Shown one piece after another: positions 6,128-12,398 of a stretch of DNA of 17,555 bases. The translations under genes and the position numbers were made by a program. Below the pieces are notes generated by a model. It saw only the letters and a list, made by a program, of their open reading frames with translations. It was not told where the DNA came from and did no database searches. Within the stretch, counting starts at the first letter, position 1. Each line of letters starts with the position of its first letter. This stretch comes from JAKIWV01 sp049800095 (GTDB lineage Archaea; Thermoplasmatota; Thermoplasmata; Lutacidiplasmatales; UBA184): the NCBI GenBank assembly GCA_049800095.1, contig JBARJD010000028.1:1-17555 (forward strand), read 5' to 3'.

Positions 6128-7399
6128 ATGGCTCTCTTCACGAGCGGTATAGCCACCTCGCTGCTCGCGATTTTCATATTTCTCGCCGGCGCCGAGGTCA
6201 TCCGGTTCCGACTTGGCCGCATCGGGGCTCCGGAGATCGTCGGGGAAGTGCTGTTCGGGATGCTCCTCGCGCCCGCCGCCCTCGGTGGGTTGCTGAACGG
6301 CTTCGTCGGCTATACCCTCTTCAACCCGCAGGACCAGATCCTGCTCGCCTTCGCCGATTTCTCTGTCATTCTGCTGATCTTCGCCGCCGGTCTGGAAGGT
6401 GGGGTCTCCGGGCTACGGTCGGCGGGCATCTGGGCGCTCGTCGGCGCGGTCGCCGGGAATCTCCTTCCGTTCTTCGTCACCTACATCGTCTTCTCGCATC
6501 TCTTCCCGAGCACGATGGCGCTGCTGCTCGCCGTCGCCGCCGGCTCGACCAGCACGGCGGTCACCGCCTCGCTGATCCGGAACGAAAAGCTGGGCGGAAG
6601 CTCGGGAGGGAAGTACCTCCTCTCGACCACCGCCATGGACGACGTGGTCGGTCTCGTCCTGCTGTCGGCGATCCTGAGCCTGATCGGGGGAAAATTCAAC
6701 CTCGTCAGGGTGACCGGCAGCGTAGCCCTGGACATCCTCGTCTGGGTCAGCGTACTCGTCGGCTCGGTGGTCGTGATCCCCCGCATATTCCGGATCCTGG
6801 GACCGCGGGAGACCTACAACCTCCCGTTCCTGATGCTCTTCGTCCTCGCGGCCGTCGTGACGGCCGTGGGCTTCTCCACCGTTGTCGGCGCCTACATCGC
6901 CGGTCTGGCGATCGCCGAAAGCGTCGCCGCGGCCCGAACCCGGCTGACCGTGGAGGTCCTCGTGTCGGTCTTCGGCGCGCTGTTCTTTGTCGTCATCGGC
7001 TTCGAGTTCAACGTGCACCTTCTCCTGAATCCCCTCGTGTGGCTTTTCGGAGCCTTGCTCGCCATCATCGCCACCGGGGGGAAGGTTCTCGCGATTTACC
7101 CGTTCGCGTACCGGCGCTTCCGTCGCCGTTCGGAGGCTGCGATGATCTCGGTGGGAATGATCCCTCGAGGCGAAATCGGATTGATCGTTGGCGCGATCGG
7201 CATCTCTCTCGGCGTACTGAATCAGGAAGCGCTGGGGGCGATCCTGCTGATGTGTCTCCTGACGACAAGTCTGGGCGGCTTCCTGTTCCGCGCGGCGGCG
7301 CGCGTCGCCCGGACGGAGTACGCGCACCCGGAAGAGGGGTCGGCTTCGGCCGGCGAGACCGCTCTCCAAGGGGGGGTCAACGGAAGCGGAGGGAGCTAG
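6128..7399 (+). CDS. CPA2-family cation/proton antiporter (NapA/Kef-like)
   Basis: 423-residue integral membrane protein with about 12-13 hydrophobic helices, exchanging Na+ or K+ for H+ across the cytoplasmic membrane. Family features: GAPEIVGEVLFGMLLAP (33-49), the FAAGLE segment (85-90) and AGSTSTAVTASLI in the unwound-helix region (138-150). The ion-binding pair is Asp171-Asp172 in TTAMDDVVGL; a DD pair is typical of electrogenic CPA2 exchangers such as NapA. FFVVIGFEFN (286-295) and MIPRGEIGLIVG (344-355) also match. There is no C-terminal TrkA-N or TrkA-C regulatory domain; the tail is a short soluble Gly/Ser-rich end. Its stop overlaps the convergent GNAT gene by four bases. Ion choice cannot be read from sequence. 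Confidence 0.9.
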   Translation: MALFTSGIATSLLAIFIFLAGAEVIRFRLGRIGAPEIVGEVLFGMLLAPAALGGLLNGFVGYTLFNPQDQILLAFADFSVILLIFAAGLEGGVSGLRSAGIWALVGAVAGNLLPFFVTYIVFSHLFPSTMALLLAVAAGSTSTAVTASLIRNEKLGGSSGGKYLLSTTAMDDVVGLVLLSAILSLIGGKFNLVRVTGSVALDILVWVSVLVGSVVVIPRIFRILGPRETYNLPFLMLFVLAAVVTAVGFSTVVGAYIAGLAIAESVAAARTRLTVEVLVSVFGALFFVVIGFEFNVHLLLNPLVWLFGALLAIIATGGKVLAIYPFAYRRFRRRSEAAMISVGMIPRGEIGLIVGAIGISLGVLNQEALGAILLMCLLTTSLGGFLFRAAARVARTEYAHPEEGSASAGETALQGGVNGSGGS

Positions 7400-8013
7400 G
7401 GTTCGCTCCGGGCACGTTCCTGGGGGCGCGAGGGAGGCACCGACGGTCGGTAGTCTTCGGCCAGTAGGCCGAAAACAATCTCGTCATGCCACCGGCCTCC
7501 TCGATAGAGGATCTCCCTTCTCGTCCCTTCTTTCCTAAACCCCAACCTTCGAAGAAGCTGCATCGAGCGTGGGTTGAAATCGAACACGCTGGCATCGATC
7601 CGGTGGAGTTTGAGATACTGAAACGCGACTTGACAGACGGCCGAAGCGGCCTCGGACCCGAAGCCTCGGTGCCAGTACGTGGGACGCAGCCAATAGCCGG
7701 TCCAGCCGTGACCGTTGGCCCAATCGGGAATTTCGAGCCCGATGCCTCCCACGAGCGCATCGCTCCCTGGCAGCGTGATGGCGAGGTTGAGCTTCTCCCC
7801 GCGCCGGGCCGCCCTTCGGGAACTGTCGACCCACTCCGCTTCCTCGGATGGTCTGTATGGCGCCCGACGTGTGGTGAGAGGACGAGATACCCGGGGGTCG
7901 TTGATGTAGCGGACCAGGAGAGGCACGTCGGCCATCCTCGGGAGACGTAACACGAGTCGAGGCGTTCGGATGGGAACCGATATCGGTGCAAGTTTCCCGC
8001 CCAACCGGGTCAT
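7396..8013 (-). CDS. GNAT-family N-acetyltransferase (RimJ/RimL-like)
   Basis: Acetyl-CoA dependent acetyltransferase, probably acting on a protein N terminus or small amine. The start IRTPRLVLRLPRMADVPLLV is the RimJ/RimL opening. The acetyl-CoA binding motif A appears as HRGFGSEAASAV, followed by FQYLKLHRIDASVFDFNPRSMQLLRRLGF, the diagnostic N-x-x-S-x-x-L-x-x-x-GF region. It is 205 residues from ATG 8013. ATG 8040 in the same frame is an alternative with GGAAG upstream; the frame stays open to 8175, but that extension has no conservation I recognise and runs across the tRNA-like site at 8097. It converges with the antiporter, overlapping by 4 bases. Substrate unknown. Confidence 0.82.
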   Translation of the reverse strand: MTRLGGKLAPISVPIRTPRLVLRLPRMADVPLLVRYINDPRVSRPLTTRRAPYRPSEEAEWVDSSRRAARRGEKLNLAITLPGSDALVGGIGLEIPDWANGHGWTGYWLRPTYWHRGFGSEAASAVCQVAFQYLKLHRIDASVFDFNPRSMQLLRRLGFRKEGTRREILYRGGRWHDEIVFGLLAEDYRPSVPPSRPQERARSEP

Positions 8014-8096
8014 GCCCGTCCCACGTGGATCCGGTCCCATTACACTTCTTCCGTCGGTGAAGGGACGCCGGTGATTGAAATCTAGTCGGTGGGCAC

Positions 8097-8113
8097 TGCC
8101 GCGGGCCGGACTT
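8097..8113 (-). repeat. Repeat E: exact copy of the last 17 bases of tRNA-Phe
   Basis: TGCCGCGGGCCGGACTT on the plus strand is identical to 12229-12245, covering the discriminator base, the 3' acceptor strand and the 3' side of the T-stem. The identity stops exactly at 17 bases on both sides. Orientation is the same as the tRNA. It lies just upstream of the GNAT gene and would be the distal attachment-like site of the island. Confidence 0.6.
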
Positions 8114-8283
8114 CCCATGTGGTCCATGGCAAGCTCCGGGCCGCCGAGTATTGTTCTGCTCGGCTCAAAACTCATGCTGAGCGTATCCAGGGCTCGCCCG
8201 GCTCTTTCTACGTCGGACTCAAGACCATCCGAACTCGGCGCGGCGTCGGGACCAACGGGGGACAGGAGGGGGTGGGTCGGATC

Positions 8284-8715
8284 TTAGTGAAGATAGACCG
8301 CCCGCTGGATCCGCTCCAATTGCGCTGGCGAGAGGGTTAGCAGGCCGGGGCCGCCCCACCACCATCTGCCCTCAACGTGTATCCCGTCACTTGACCACCA
8401 AAGGTCCGACCACGCGAAGGTTCGTGTTGAGAAGGGGTAGCGGACTGAAAGACCGTCGCGCGACACGCCGAGTTCGAAGATTCCGGGCCGAACTCTGGAG
8501 AGCCGCAGGACGGCGAAAATGGTGACGGTGGCGCCGAGCAAGCCGAAGGCGAAACCTAGCCCCAACAGGGGTGGAGTAGCAGTGAGCCCCTGAAGGGAAA
8601 GTATCGTCGTGCCCGAGAAACCCAGAACAAGAGCGAGTATCAACCAGAAGCCTACGCGGATGGTTCGCTCCAGGCCCTTGGGGCTTGGAATCCACTCGAT
8701 GCCCGACTCGGACAT
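8284..8715 (-). CDS. Membrane protein with two helices and a PH-like C-terminal domain, unknown function
   Basis: 143 residues. Two hydrophobic helices at about 20-41 and 48-71 are followed by a soluble region of about 70 residues. That region reads FELGVSRDGLSVRYPF...FAWSDLW...GIHVEG, the strand pattern seen in bacterial PH-like (bPH) membrane proteins, where the first strands are followed by a W-S/D-D step. No specific family is recognised. The soluble domain is probably cytoplasmic. It is the only gene between repeats E and A. The ATG at 8715 has AGGAC 6 bases upstream; no clear TATA box is seen. Confidence 0.7.
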   Translation of the reverse strand: MSESGIEWIPSPKGLERTIRVGFWLILALVLGFSGTTILSLQGLTATPPLLGLGFAFGLLGATVTIFAVLRLSRVRPGIFELGVSRDGLSVRYPFSTRTFAWSDLWWSSDGIHVEGRWWWGGPGLLTLSPAQLERIQRAVYLH

Positions 8716-8777
8716 CGGGACGTCCTATCCGTTCTCACGCTTCAGTCTTGCGTCGGGTTAGCCCCGAGGTTCAGGTT

Positions 8778-8810
8778 GGAATTTTGGAGGCGGAGCCGTT
8801 CCAAAAATCC
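8778..8810. repeat. Imperfect inverted repeat (stem-loop)
   Basis: 8778-8788 (GGAATTTTGGA) pairs with 8800-8810 (TCCAAAAATCC): ten pairs and one A-A mismatch around an 11-base loop. It lies in the gap between repeat A and the start of the two-helix membrane gene. It could be an operator, or a terminator on the far side of the methyltransferase transcript. Confidence 0.4.
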
Positions 8811-8874
8811 CACCCTTCCATGTATCCCGTGCTAGTGCTTCGACACATCAGGAAGCCCTTGCGAGGGAGATACG

Positions 8875-8916
8875 AGCCGCGGGCCGGTTTTCCCCGATAG
8901 TTCTAGTTTGGAGCAT
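8875..8916 (-). repeat. Repeat A: degenerate tRNA-Phe 3'-end-like element
   Basis: Ungapped alignment to repeat B gives 30 of 42 matches by eye. The GCCGCGGGCC block (equal to the tRNA-Phe 3' acceptor) is intact and is followed by TTTTCCCC, four variable bases, GTTCT and a degenerate TTGAACC end. It lies between the methyltransferase stop and the upstream side of the next gene. Confidence 0.5.
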
Positions 8917-8953
8917 AGACCCGCCCGGCCTGCTGAACGAGGGGGGAGGGGGG

Positions 8954-9580
8954 TCAATACGACCTGAGAGCGGGCTTCCGCGCAATAACCACGTCCATCG
9001 CCTTCCGATGGGGAACGCCGCCTGAGTTGGAAATGAACTCCACCTGCCCGGAGTCTAAGATCTGCCAGTCCCAATAATAGCCCAGCAGCTCTCCCGAACG
9101 GAACGGAGACGCAAATGGATTCATCGAGTGGGGTGGGATGTAGGGTTTCGGCACGTCGGCGTTCATGGCGTTGATCCCCCCCGGCGCAGTGTTCGCTTTG
9201 AAGTGTTCAAATCGGGTCGCCCGAATTCGTCGAGGGAGGTTATTCAGGGCCCCTGAGCAAAACACCACCTCCACTCGATGACGCAGTCGGTAGGTCCGAA
9301 TGTCCCCGACTAGAAATCGAACGTGGACCCCGAGCCGAGACGCCCGGCGCTCCGCCTTTCGGACTCCCACACTCGAGATATCCACGCCCAAGACCCGGTA
9401 GCCTCGCCGGGCAAAGTAGATCGAGTCTCGGCCCTCGCCGGAACCCAGGTCGACCAACGTACGGGGGGAGCGCGGAAGTGAGCGTGCTATGCGAACGACA
9501 TCGCGTGCCAGTCCGGTGGGCTTGCTTCCCCAGTACAAGCCGGGCCGAGAGTAACGTTCATCGTATACCGGCTCACTCAA
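8954..9580 (-). CDS. SAM-dependent methyltransferase, TehB-like
   Basis: 208 residues. Motif I is VDLGSGEGRD (43-52), the acidic end of strand 2 is GVDIS (66-70), and the third motif is VGDIRTYRL. The opening YDERYSRPGLYWGSKPTGLA and the late segment PGGINAMNADVPKPYI followed by W-ILDSGQVEF resemble the tellurite-resistance TehB group of class I methyltransferases. The substrate is unknown; TehB homology does not prove tellurite resistance. The start is TTG at 9580, well supported by GGGAGGAG 8 bases upstream. A TATA-like CTTATGCA lies near 9638-9645. It is the only gene between repeats A and B. Confidence 0.82.
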   Translation of the reverse strand: MSEPVYDERYSRPGLYWGSKPTGLARDVVRIARSLPRSPRTLVDLGSGEGRDSIYFARRGYRVLGVDISSVGVRKAERRASRLGVHVRFLVGDIRTYRLRHRVEVVFCSGALNNLPRRIRATRFEHFKANTAPGGINAMNADVPKPYIPPHSMNPFASPFRSGELLGYYWDWQILDSGQVEFISNSGGVPHRKAMDVVIARKPALRSY

Positions 9581-9751
9581 CGCTAGCGCTCCTCCCTACC
9601 CGGGGCGTAACCCCCTCGACCTGACGAGAGAGGCCGCTGCTGCATAAGACCCCGACGGGACCGACCCGCGGTTGAGTCCTTAGCTCCAAGAACTGGGGTG
9701 CTGAACACGCGGTCCCAGCTCTTATCGCTCGACGACCCGGGTATCGGCGAG

Positions 9752-9794
9752 TGCCGCGGGCCAGCTTTCCCCTTTTGTTCTTATCTGAACCACC
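9752..9794 (-). repeat. Repeat B: tRNA-Phe 3'-end-like element
   Basis: Ungapped alignment with repeat C gives 35 of 43 matches by eye. It begins with TGCCGCGGGCC, identical to the tRNA-Phe 3' terminus, then GCTTTCCCC, four variable bases and GTTCTTATCTGAACC. On the minus strand the last part reads GGTTCAGAT, like a tRNA T-arm. Confidence 0.6.
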
Positions 9795-9888
9795 GGGGTT
9801 GGGAAGCATTGCAGTTTGTTCGTATAGGGTCACATTTCTGGTTGAGTCGAAACAGTCAATCTGACCTTGCGGCTCAGGATGTAGTGCC

Positions 9889-9897
9889 TACAAATAC
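9889..9897 (+). promoter_or_regulatory. TATA-like box of the M29-like gene
   Basis: TACAAATAC centred 28 bases before the ATG at 9921; no Shine-Dalgarno sequence is present. A leaderless transcript is likely. Confidence 0.5.
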
Positions 9898-9920
9898 GCA
9901 CTTTCGCTCGCCCCCGTGCC

Positions 9921-11045
9921 ATGAGCGCGAGTCCGTCGTCCCTCGAGCGCGCCGGGGCCCGCAACCTGGTCAAGAACTACCTTCGCGTCAAGCCTGGCGA
10001 GAACGTCATGGTCGAAGCCTGGACTCATACGCTCTCCATGTCGTCGGCGATAGTGGACGAGGTCCGACGGGTGGGCGGGAGGGCGTTCCTCGCGTACGAG
10101 GATGACGACGCCTGGTGGCGCGCGGTGGACCGCAAACAGGCCAAGCCCCTCGGCCGCTTGTCCGACCCGGAGTGGGCCGCGGTCGCGGCAGCCGACGTCT
10201 ACGTACAGTTCTGGGGCCCGGCGGACTCGGCCCGGTTGGAGAAGCTAGGGCAGAAGGGCTTGGACGCCTGGGGAGATGGCTGGTTCGACCGGTGGTACAA
10301 GCTCGCCCGGTCGACCGGGTTGCGAGGGGGACGGATGGCTATGGGGTGGGTAACGGACTCTCGAGTCCGTCATTGGGGAGTCAGCAAGCAACGGTGGATG
10401 AAGGCCCTCCTCGAGGGGTGCCTTGCCGACCCGGACGAGATTGCCAAGAGCGGCAAGTGCCTCGCCCGCGCCCTCACCGGCACGAAGAAGGTCCGGATCA
10501 CTCACCCCAATGGGACCGACCTCGAGGTGGCCCTCGCCGGTGCGCCTCCAAGGCTCTACGAAGGGTACCCCCACCCCAAGGACCGGGCCTACAGCGAGTA
10601 TGACGTGCTGGCGGACTTCCCCGACGGGAGGGTCCGGATAGCCCTGGATGGCAAGACAGCCCAGGGGAGGATTGTTTCGAACCGACGAAGCTACGACGAG
10701 ACCTGGTTCCCTTGGGTGGTGTACTCGGGCGGCGCATTCGAGTTTTCCAACGGGAAGCTGACCTCCTTCTCATTCGAGGAGGGAGAGTCCGCGTTCGCCC
10801 GGAACTACGCCCACGGTGCGTCGGGGAAGGACCGAGCGGGCTCGCTTACGATCGGACTGAACCCCAAACTCGATAACGTGCCTTACCTGGAGCACTCGGA
10901 GCGCGGCGTCATCGAATTCGCCGTGGGCTGGAACGCCTACCTGGGAGGGAGCAACTCCTCGGACTTCTATGGCTCCGTCGACCTCGCGGGGTCGGAGATC
11001 TGCGTCGACGGGACTCCGGTCATTCGCGCGGGGAAGATCCTGTAA
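9921..11045 (+). CDS. M29 (AmpS/AmpT) aminopeptidase homologue, metal ligands apparently lost
   Basis: 374 residues. The N-terminal half matches the M29 fold: ARNLVKNYLRVKPGENVMVE, then a GGRAFLAYEDDDAWWRAV strand-helix unit, and later KKVRITHPNGTDLEVAL. In active M29 enzymes the metal site is built from Glu in a P-x-GEVF motif, a Glu further on, His in G-T-(I/V)-H-(I/L)-A-(L/I)-G, and HxD near the end. Here the corresponding segments read FPDGRVRIAL, GVIEFAVG and SSDFYGSVD, so several ligands seem replaced. The fold is kept (GGSN is present), suggesting a non-peptidase or altered role. The alignment is from memory. It starts at ATG 9921, leaderless. It is the only gene between repeats B and C. 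Confidence 0.75.
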   Translation: MSASPSSLERAGARNLVKNYLRVKPGENVMVEAWTHTLSMSSAIVDEVRRVGGRAFLAYEDDDAWWRAVDRKQAKPLGRLSDPEWAAVAAADVYVQFWGPADSARLEKLGQKGLDAWGDGWFDRWYKLARSTGLRGGRMAMGWVTDSRVRHWGVSKQRWMKALLEGCLADPDEIAKSGKCLARALTGTKKVRITHPNGTDLEVALAGAPPRLYEGYPHPKDRAYSEYDVLADFPDGRVRIALDGKTAQGRIVSNRRSYDETWFPWVVYSGGAFEFSNGKLTSFSFEEGESAFARNYAHGASGKDRAGSLTIGLNPKLDNVPYLEHSERGVIEFAVGWNAYLGGSNSSDFYGSVDLAGSEICVDGTPVIRAGKIL

Positions 11046-11125
11046 GTCCGCCAGGTCCGCCCTCGCAGGTGGGGGCGGGTCCTCCTCCCTCGCCGAGCCC
11101 GCCGAATCCCGCTGCGGGAAGGAAA

Positions 11126-11215
11126 GGGGGAGCCGCAGGGGGCCTACCTCTGCGGCTCTGGATGGCGATTTATGGCGCGGGCCCGCTTCCCCCATCAGTT
11201 CTTATTTGAACCATC
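11126..11215 (-). repeat. Repeat C: tRNA-Phe 3'-end-like element plus copied 3' flank
   Basis: 11126-11183 aligns with 12183-12239 at about 88% by eye (six mismatches, one gap). It includes a 13-base identical block ATGGCGATTTATG and a hairpin. Bases 11173-11215 form the tRNA-like part shared with repeats A and B. The hairpin (11130-11138 with 11150-11158) is perfectly paired. Compared with the tRNA flank, the difference in the stem keeps pairing in a minus-strand RNA (C-G here, U-G there). Confidence 0.65.
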
Positions 11216-11451
11216 TCCTCGCCTAGGAAGACGAATCAAAAGCCATTCCTTCCCAGATCGCCCGCCCCTGAAGAAGGCCCGCGAGCGAAGCGAGGGGGGA
11301 GGACCTGCTGCGGGGACTGGTTGCTACTCGGACGGACCGGCTCAAAGTAACAGCACGGTGTCCTGCCGTCCGCGACCTTGGGAGGAGATGAAAAAGGGGC
11401 GATTTTGATCAGTAGTGATGACCCTCCGTCCTCGATGTGCTATCGCTGTGC

Positions 11452-11459
11452 TATATTTG
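11452..11459 (+). promoter_or_regulatory. TATA box of the surface-protein gene
   Basis: TATATTTG centred about 31 bases before the ATG at 11486, predicting a leader of only a few bases. Confidence 0.5.
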
Positions 11460-11485
11460 CGAGGGCGCCCATAACTGAATCATCC

Positions 11486-12064
11486 ATGACCGAAGGCCAG
11501 CCCCATCCGCAACCAGGCAGGTGGATGATCGGGGCCCTAGTGGGGGTGGTGGTGGGAATCGTTGTGATTGCGGGCGTGGTATTTCTGCCCAGCTACTTCG
11601 CGCCCGAGTGCCCTTCGTTGCCCGGCTGTGGGCCGTATCCGAAGATATCGATTCAGGACGCCACGGCCCAAGTGGGTTCGAATGAACCCACCACGTGCCA
11701 GATTACCCAGCTCTCTGCTATCCAGCTCGCTGCGGTCTGTCTTATCGTCATTGCTGGAGGGGACTCCGGTAAGGTGACGGTAAACGCCACTTATGAGGGT
11801 GTCAAGCCGGGAACGTATGTGGGCGGCGCCGGAGTGGCCTTCCTCATCTACTCGTCCGCAGCCCGTTACGTGAACTTCACTTCAATCCCCGCCTGTGCCT
11901 ACACGTCTGGACCGAACCTCAGCGTCCGAGGGTGCCAGATTCTCCCGAACAGTTCAGTGGAATCTGAGTTCGATTTCTCGGTGTCTCAGAACTACACTGC
12001 GTTGAACCAGCGGTGGCCAGACAGCTTGACCGTCTCGATGTGGCAGACGTGTTGCTTCGCGTGA
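11486..12064 (+). CDS. Membrane-anchored extracellular protein, unknown function
   Basis: 192 residues. A short polar N terminus (about 12 residues) is followed by one strongly hydrophobic helix at about 13-35, then an outward-facing domain with no family I recognise. The outer part has nine cysteines (41, 48, 71, 85, 137, 150, 189 and 190 among them) and four N-glycosylation sequons (N100, N130, N155, N169), which suits an archaeal surface protein held by an N-terminal anchor. The region around 74-90 is also hydrophobic, but it probably forms buried strands. The frame stays open upstream to 11378, but ATG 11486 is chosen for the TATA box spacing and because the upstream residues look unrelated. 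It is the only gene between repeat C and tRNA-Phe. Confidence 0.7.
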   Translation: MTEGQPHPQPGRWMIGALVGVVVGIVVIAGVVFLPSYFAPECPSLPGCGPYPKISIQDATAQVGSNEPTTCQITQLSAIQLAAVCLIVIAGGDSGKVTVNATYEGVKPGTYVGGAGVAFLIYSSAARYVNFTSIPACAYTSGPNLSVRGCQILPNSSVESEFDFSVSQNYTALNQRWPDSLTVSMWQTCCFA

Positions 12065-12182
12065 GAGGCTTGCCTCTTCGTCCGGCTCTCGAGCTTCGGT
12101 GGCCTTCGTACAGTGAGTGGGAACGATGCGACACGTCTCCGCGGGAGGGGGACAGCACCGAGCAAAGCGAGAGGAGGGGAAG

Positions 12183-12239
12183 GGGGGAGCCGCAGGAACC
12201 CACCCCTGCAGCTCTGGATGGCGATTTATGCCGCGGGCC
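12183..12239 (-). repeat. tRNA-Phe 3' end and flank, partner of repeat C
   Basis: This overlaps the tRNA 3' end and its downstream flank. On the minus strand the RNA would form a 10-pair stem from 12187-12196 with 12205-12214, including one U-G pair. The hairpin begins about 15 bases after the tRNA 3' end and may act in termination or 3' processing. It matches 11126-11183. Confidence 0.6.
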
Positions 12240-12301
12240 GGACTTGAACCGGCGACTTCAAGATCTTCAGTCTTGCACTCTCCCAACTGAGTTACCGCGG
12301 C
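12229..12301 (-). tRNA. tRNA-Phe (anticodon GAA)
   Basis: 73 bases, full cloverleaf. The acceptor stem pairs GCCGCGG with CCGCGGC plus discriminator A. The D-arm stem is ACTC/GAGT. The anticodon stem is CAAGA/TCTTG with loop CTGAAGA giving GAA, the variable region is AAGTC, and the T-arm stem is GCCGG/CCGGC with loop TTCAAGT. CCA is not encoded, so it is added after transcription. No intron. It is transcribed away from the topoisomerase gene. A TATA box sits at 12333-12340. Its 3' end is the apparent source of the repeats in the accessory region. Confidence 0.97.
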
Positions 12302-12332
12302 GTCTGTACCCAGCCGCCGGAGCCCCGCCGGC

Positions 12333-12340
12333 TATTAAAT
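12333..12340 (-). promoter_or_regulatory. TATA box of tRNA-Phe
   Basis: ATTTAATA on the minus strand, centred about 35 bases before the tRNA 5' end, predicting a 5' leader of about 9 bases that RNase P would remove. Confidence 0.6.
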
Positions 12341-12398
12341 CGATGGCCGCCCGCCCTGCCGGCGCCACGGCGACTGTTCGCTTCTCTCCTCGCGCTGG

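Larger units (their letters stand above)
9581..9920. other. 340-base gene-free interval between divergent genes, containing repeat B
   Basis: No convincing coding frame. It holds the ribosome-binding site and promoter region of the methyltransferase (minus strand), repeat B at 9752-9794, and the promoter of the M29-like gene near its right end. The rest shows nothing I can name. Confidence 0.6.
11046..11485. other. 440-base gene-free interval containing repeat C
   Basis: No coding frame I would support. It holds a GC-rich stretch after the M29-like gene, repeat C with its hairpin (11126-11215), a GCGAGCGAAGCGAG segment followed by GGGGGAGG (about 11281-11302), and the promoter of the downstream gene at 11452-11459. 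Confidence 0.6.
8097..12301. mobile_element. Putative tRNA-Phe-anchored accessory island made of single-gene cassettes
   Basis: The segment runs from an exact 17-base copy of the tRNA-Phe 3' end (8097-8113) to the intact tRNA-Phe gene (12229-12301). Three further related repeats (8875, 9752, 11173) lie between, all in the tRNA orientation, with one gene between each successive pair. Integrative elements commonly insert into tRNA 3' ends and leave a partial tRNA copy at the far end, which fits. There is no integrase, relaxase or replication gene, so this would be a relic or an element moved by an enzyme encoded elsewhere. The boundaries are inferred from repeats only. Confidence 0.4.

Noticed and set aside
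6413..7369. 318-codon minus-strand frame opposite the antiporter
   Set aside because: Highly charged mirror of a hydrophobic membrane protein gene, the usual antisense artefact.
8041..8340. Short open frames on both strands around repeat E
   Set aside because: No family similarity, no ribosome-binding site, and they run through the tRNA-derived repeat.
8097..12301. CRISPR array or conventional insertion sequence
   Set aside because: Repeats are about 0.8-1.4 kb apart and separated by genes, not short spacers; there is no transposase and no terminal inverted repeats.
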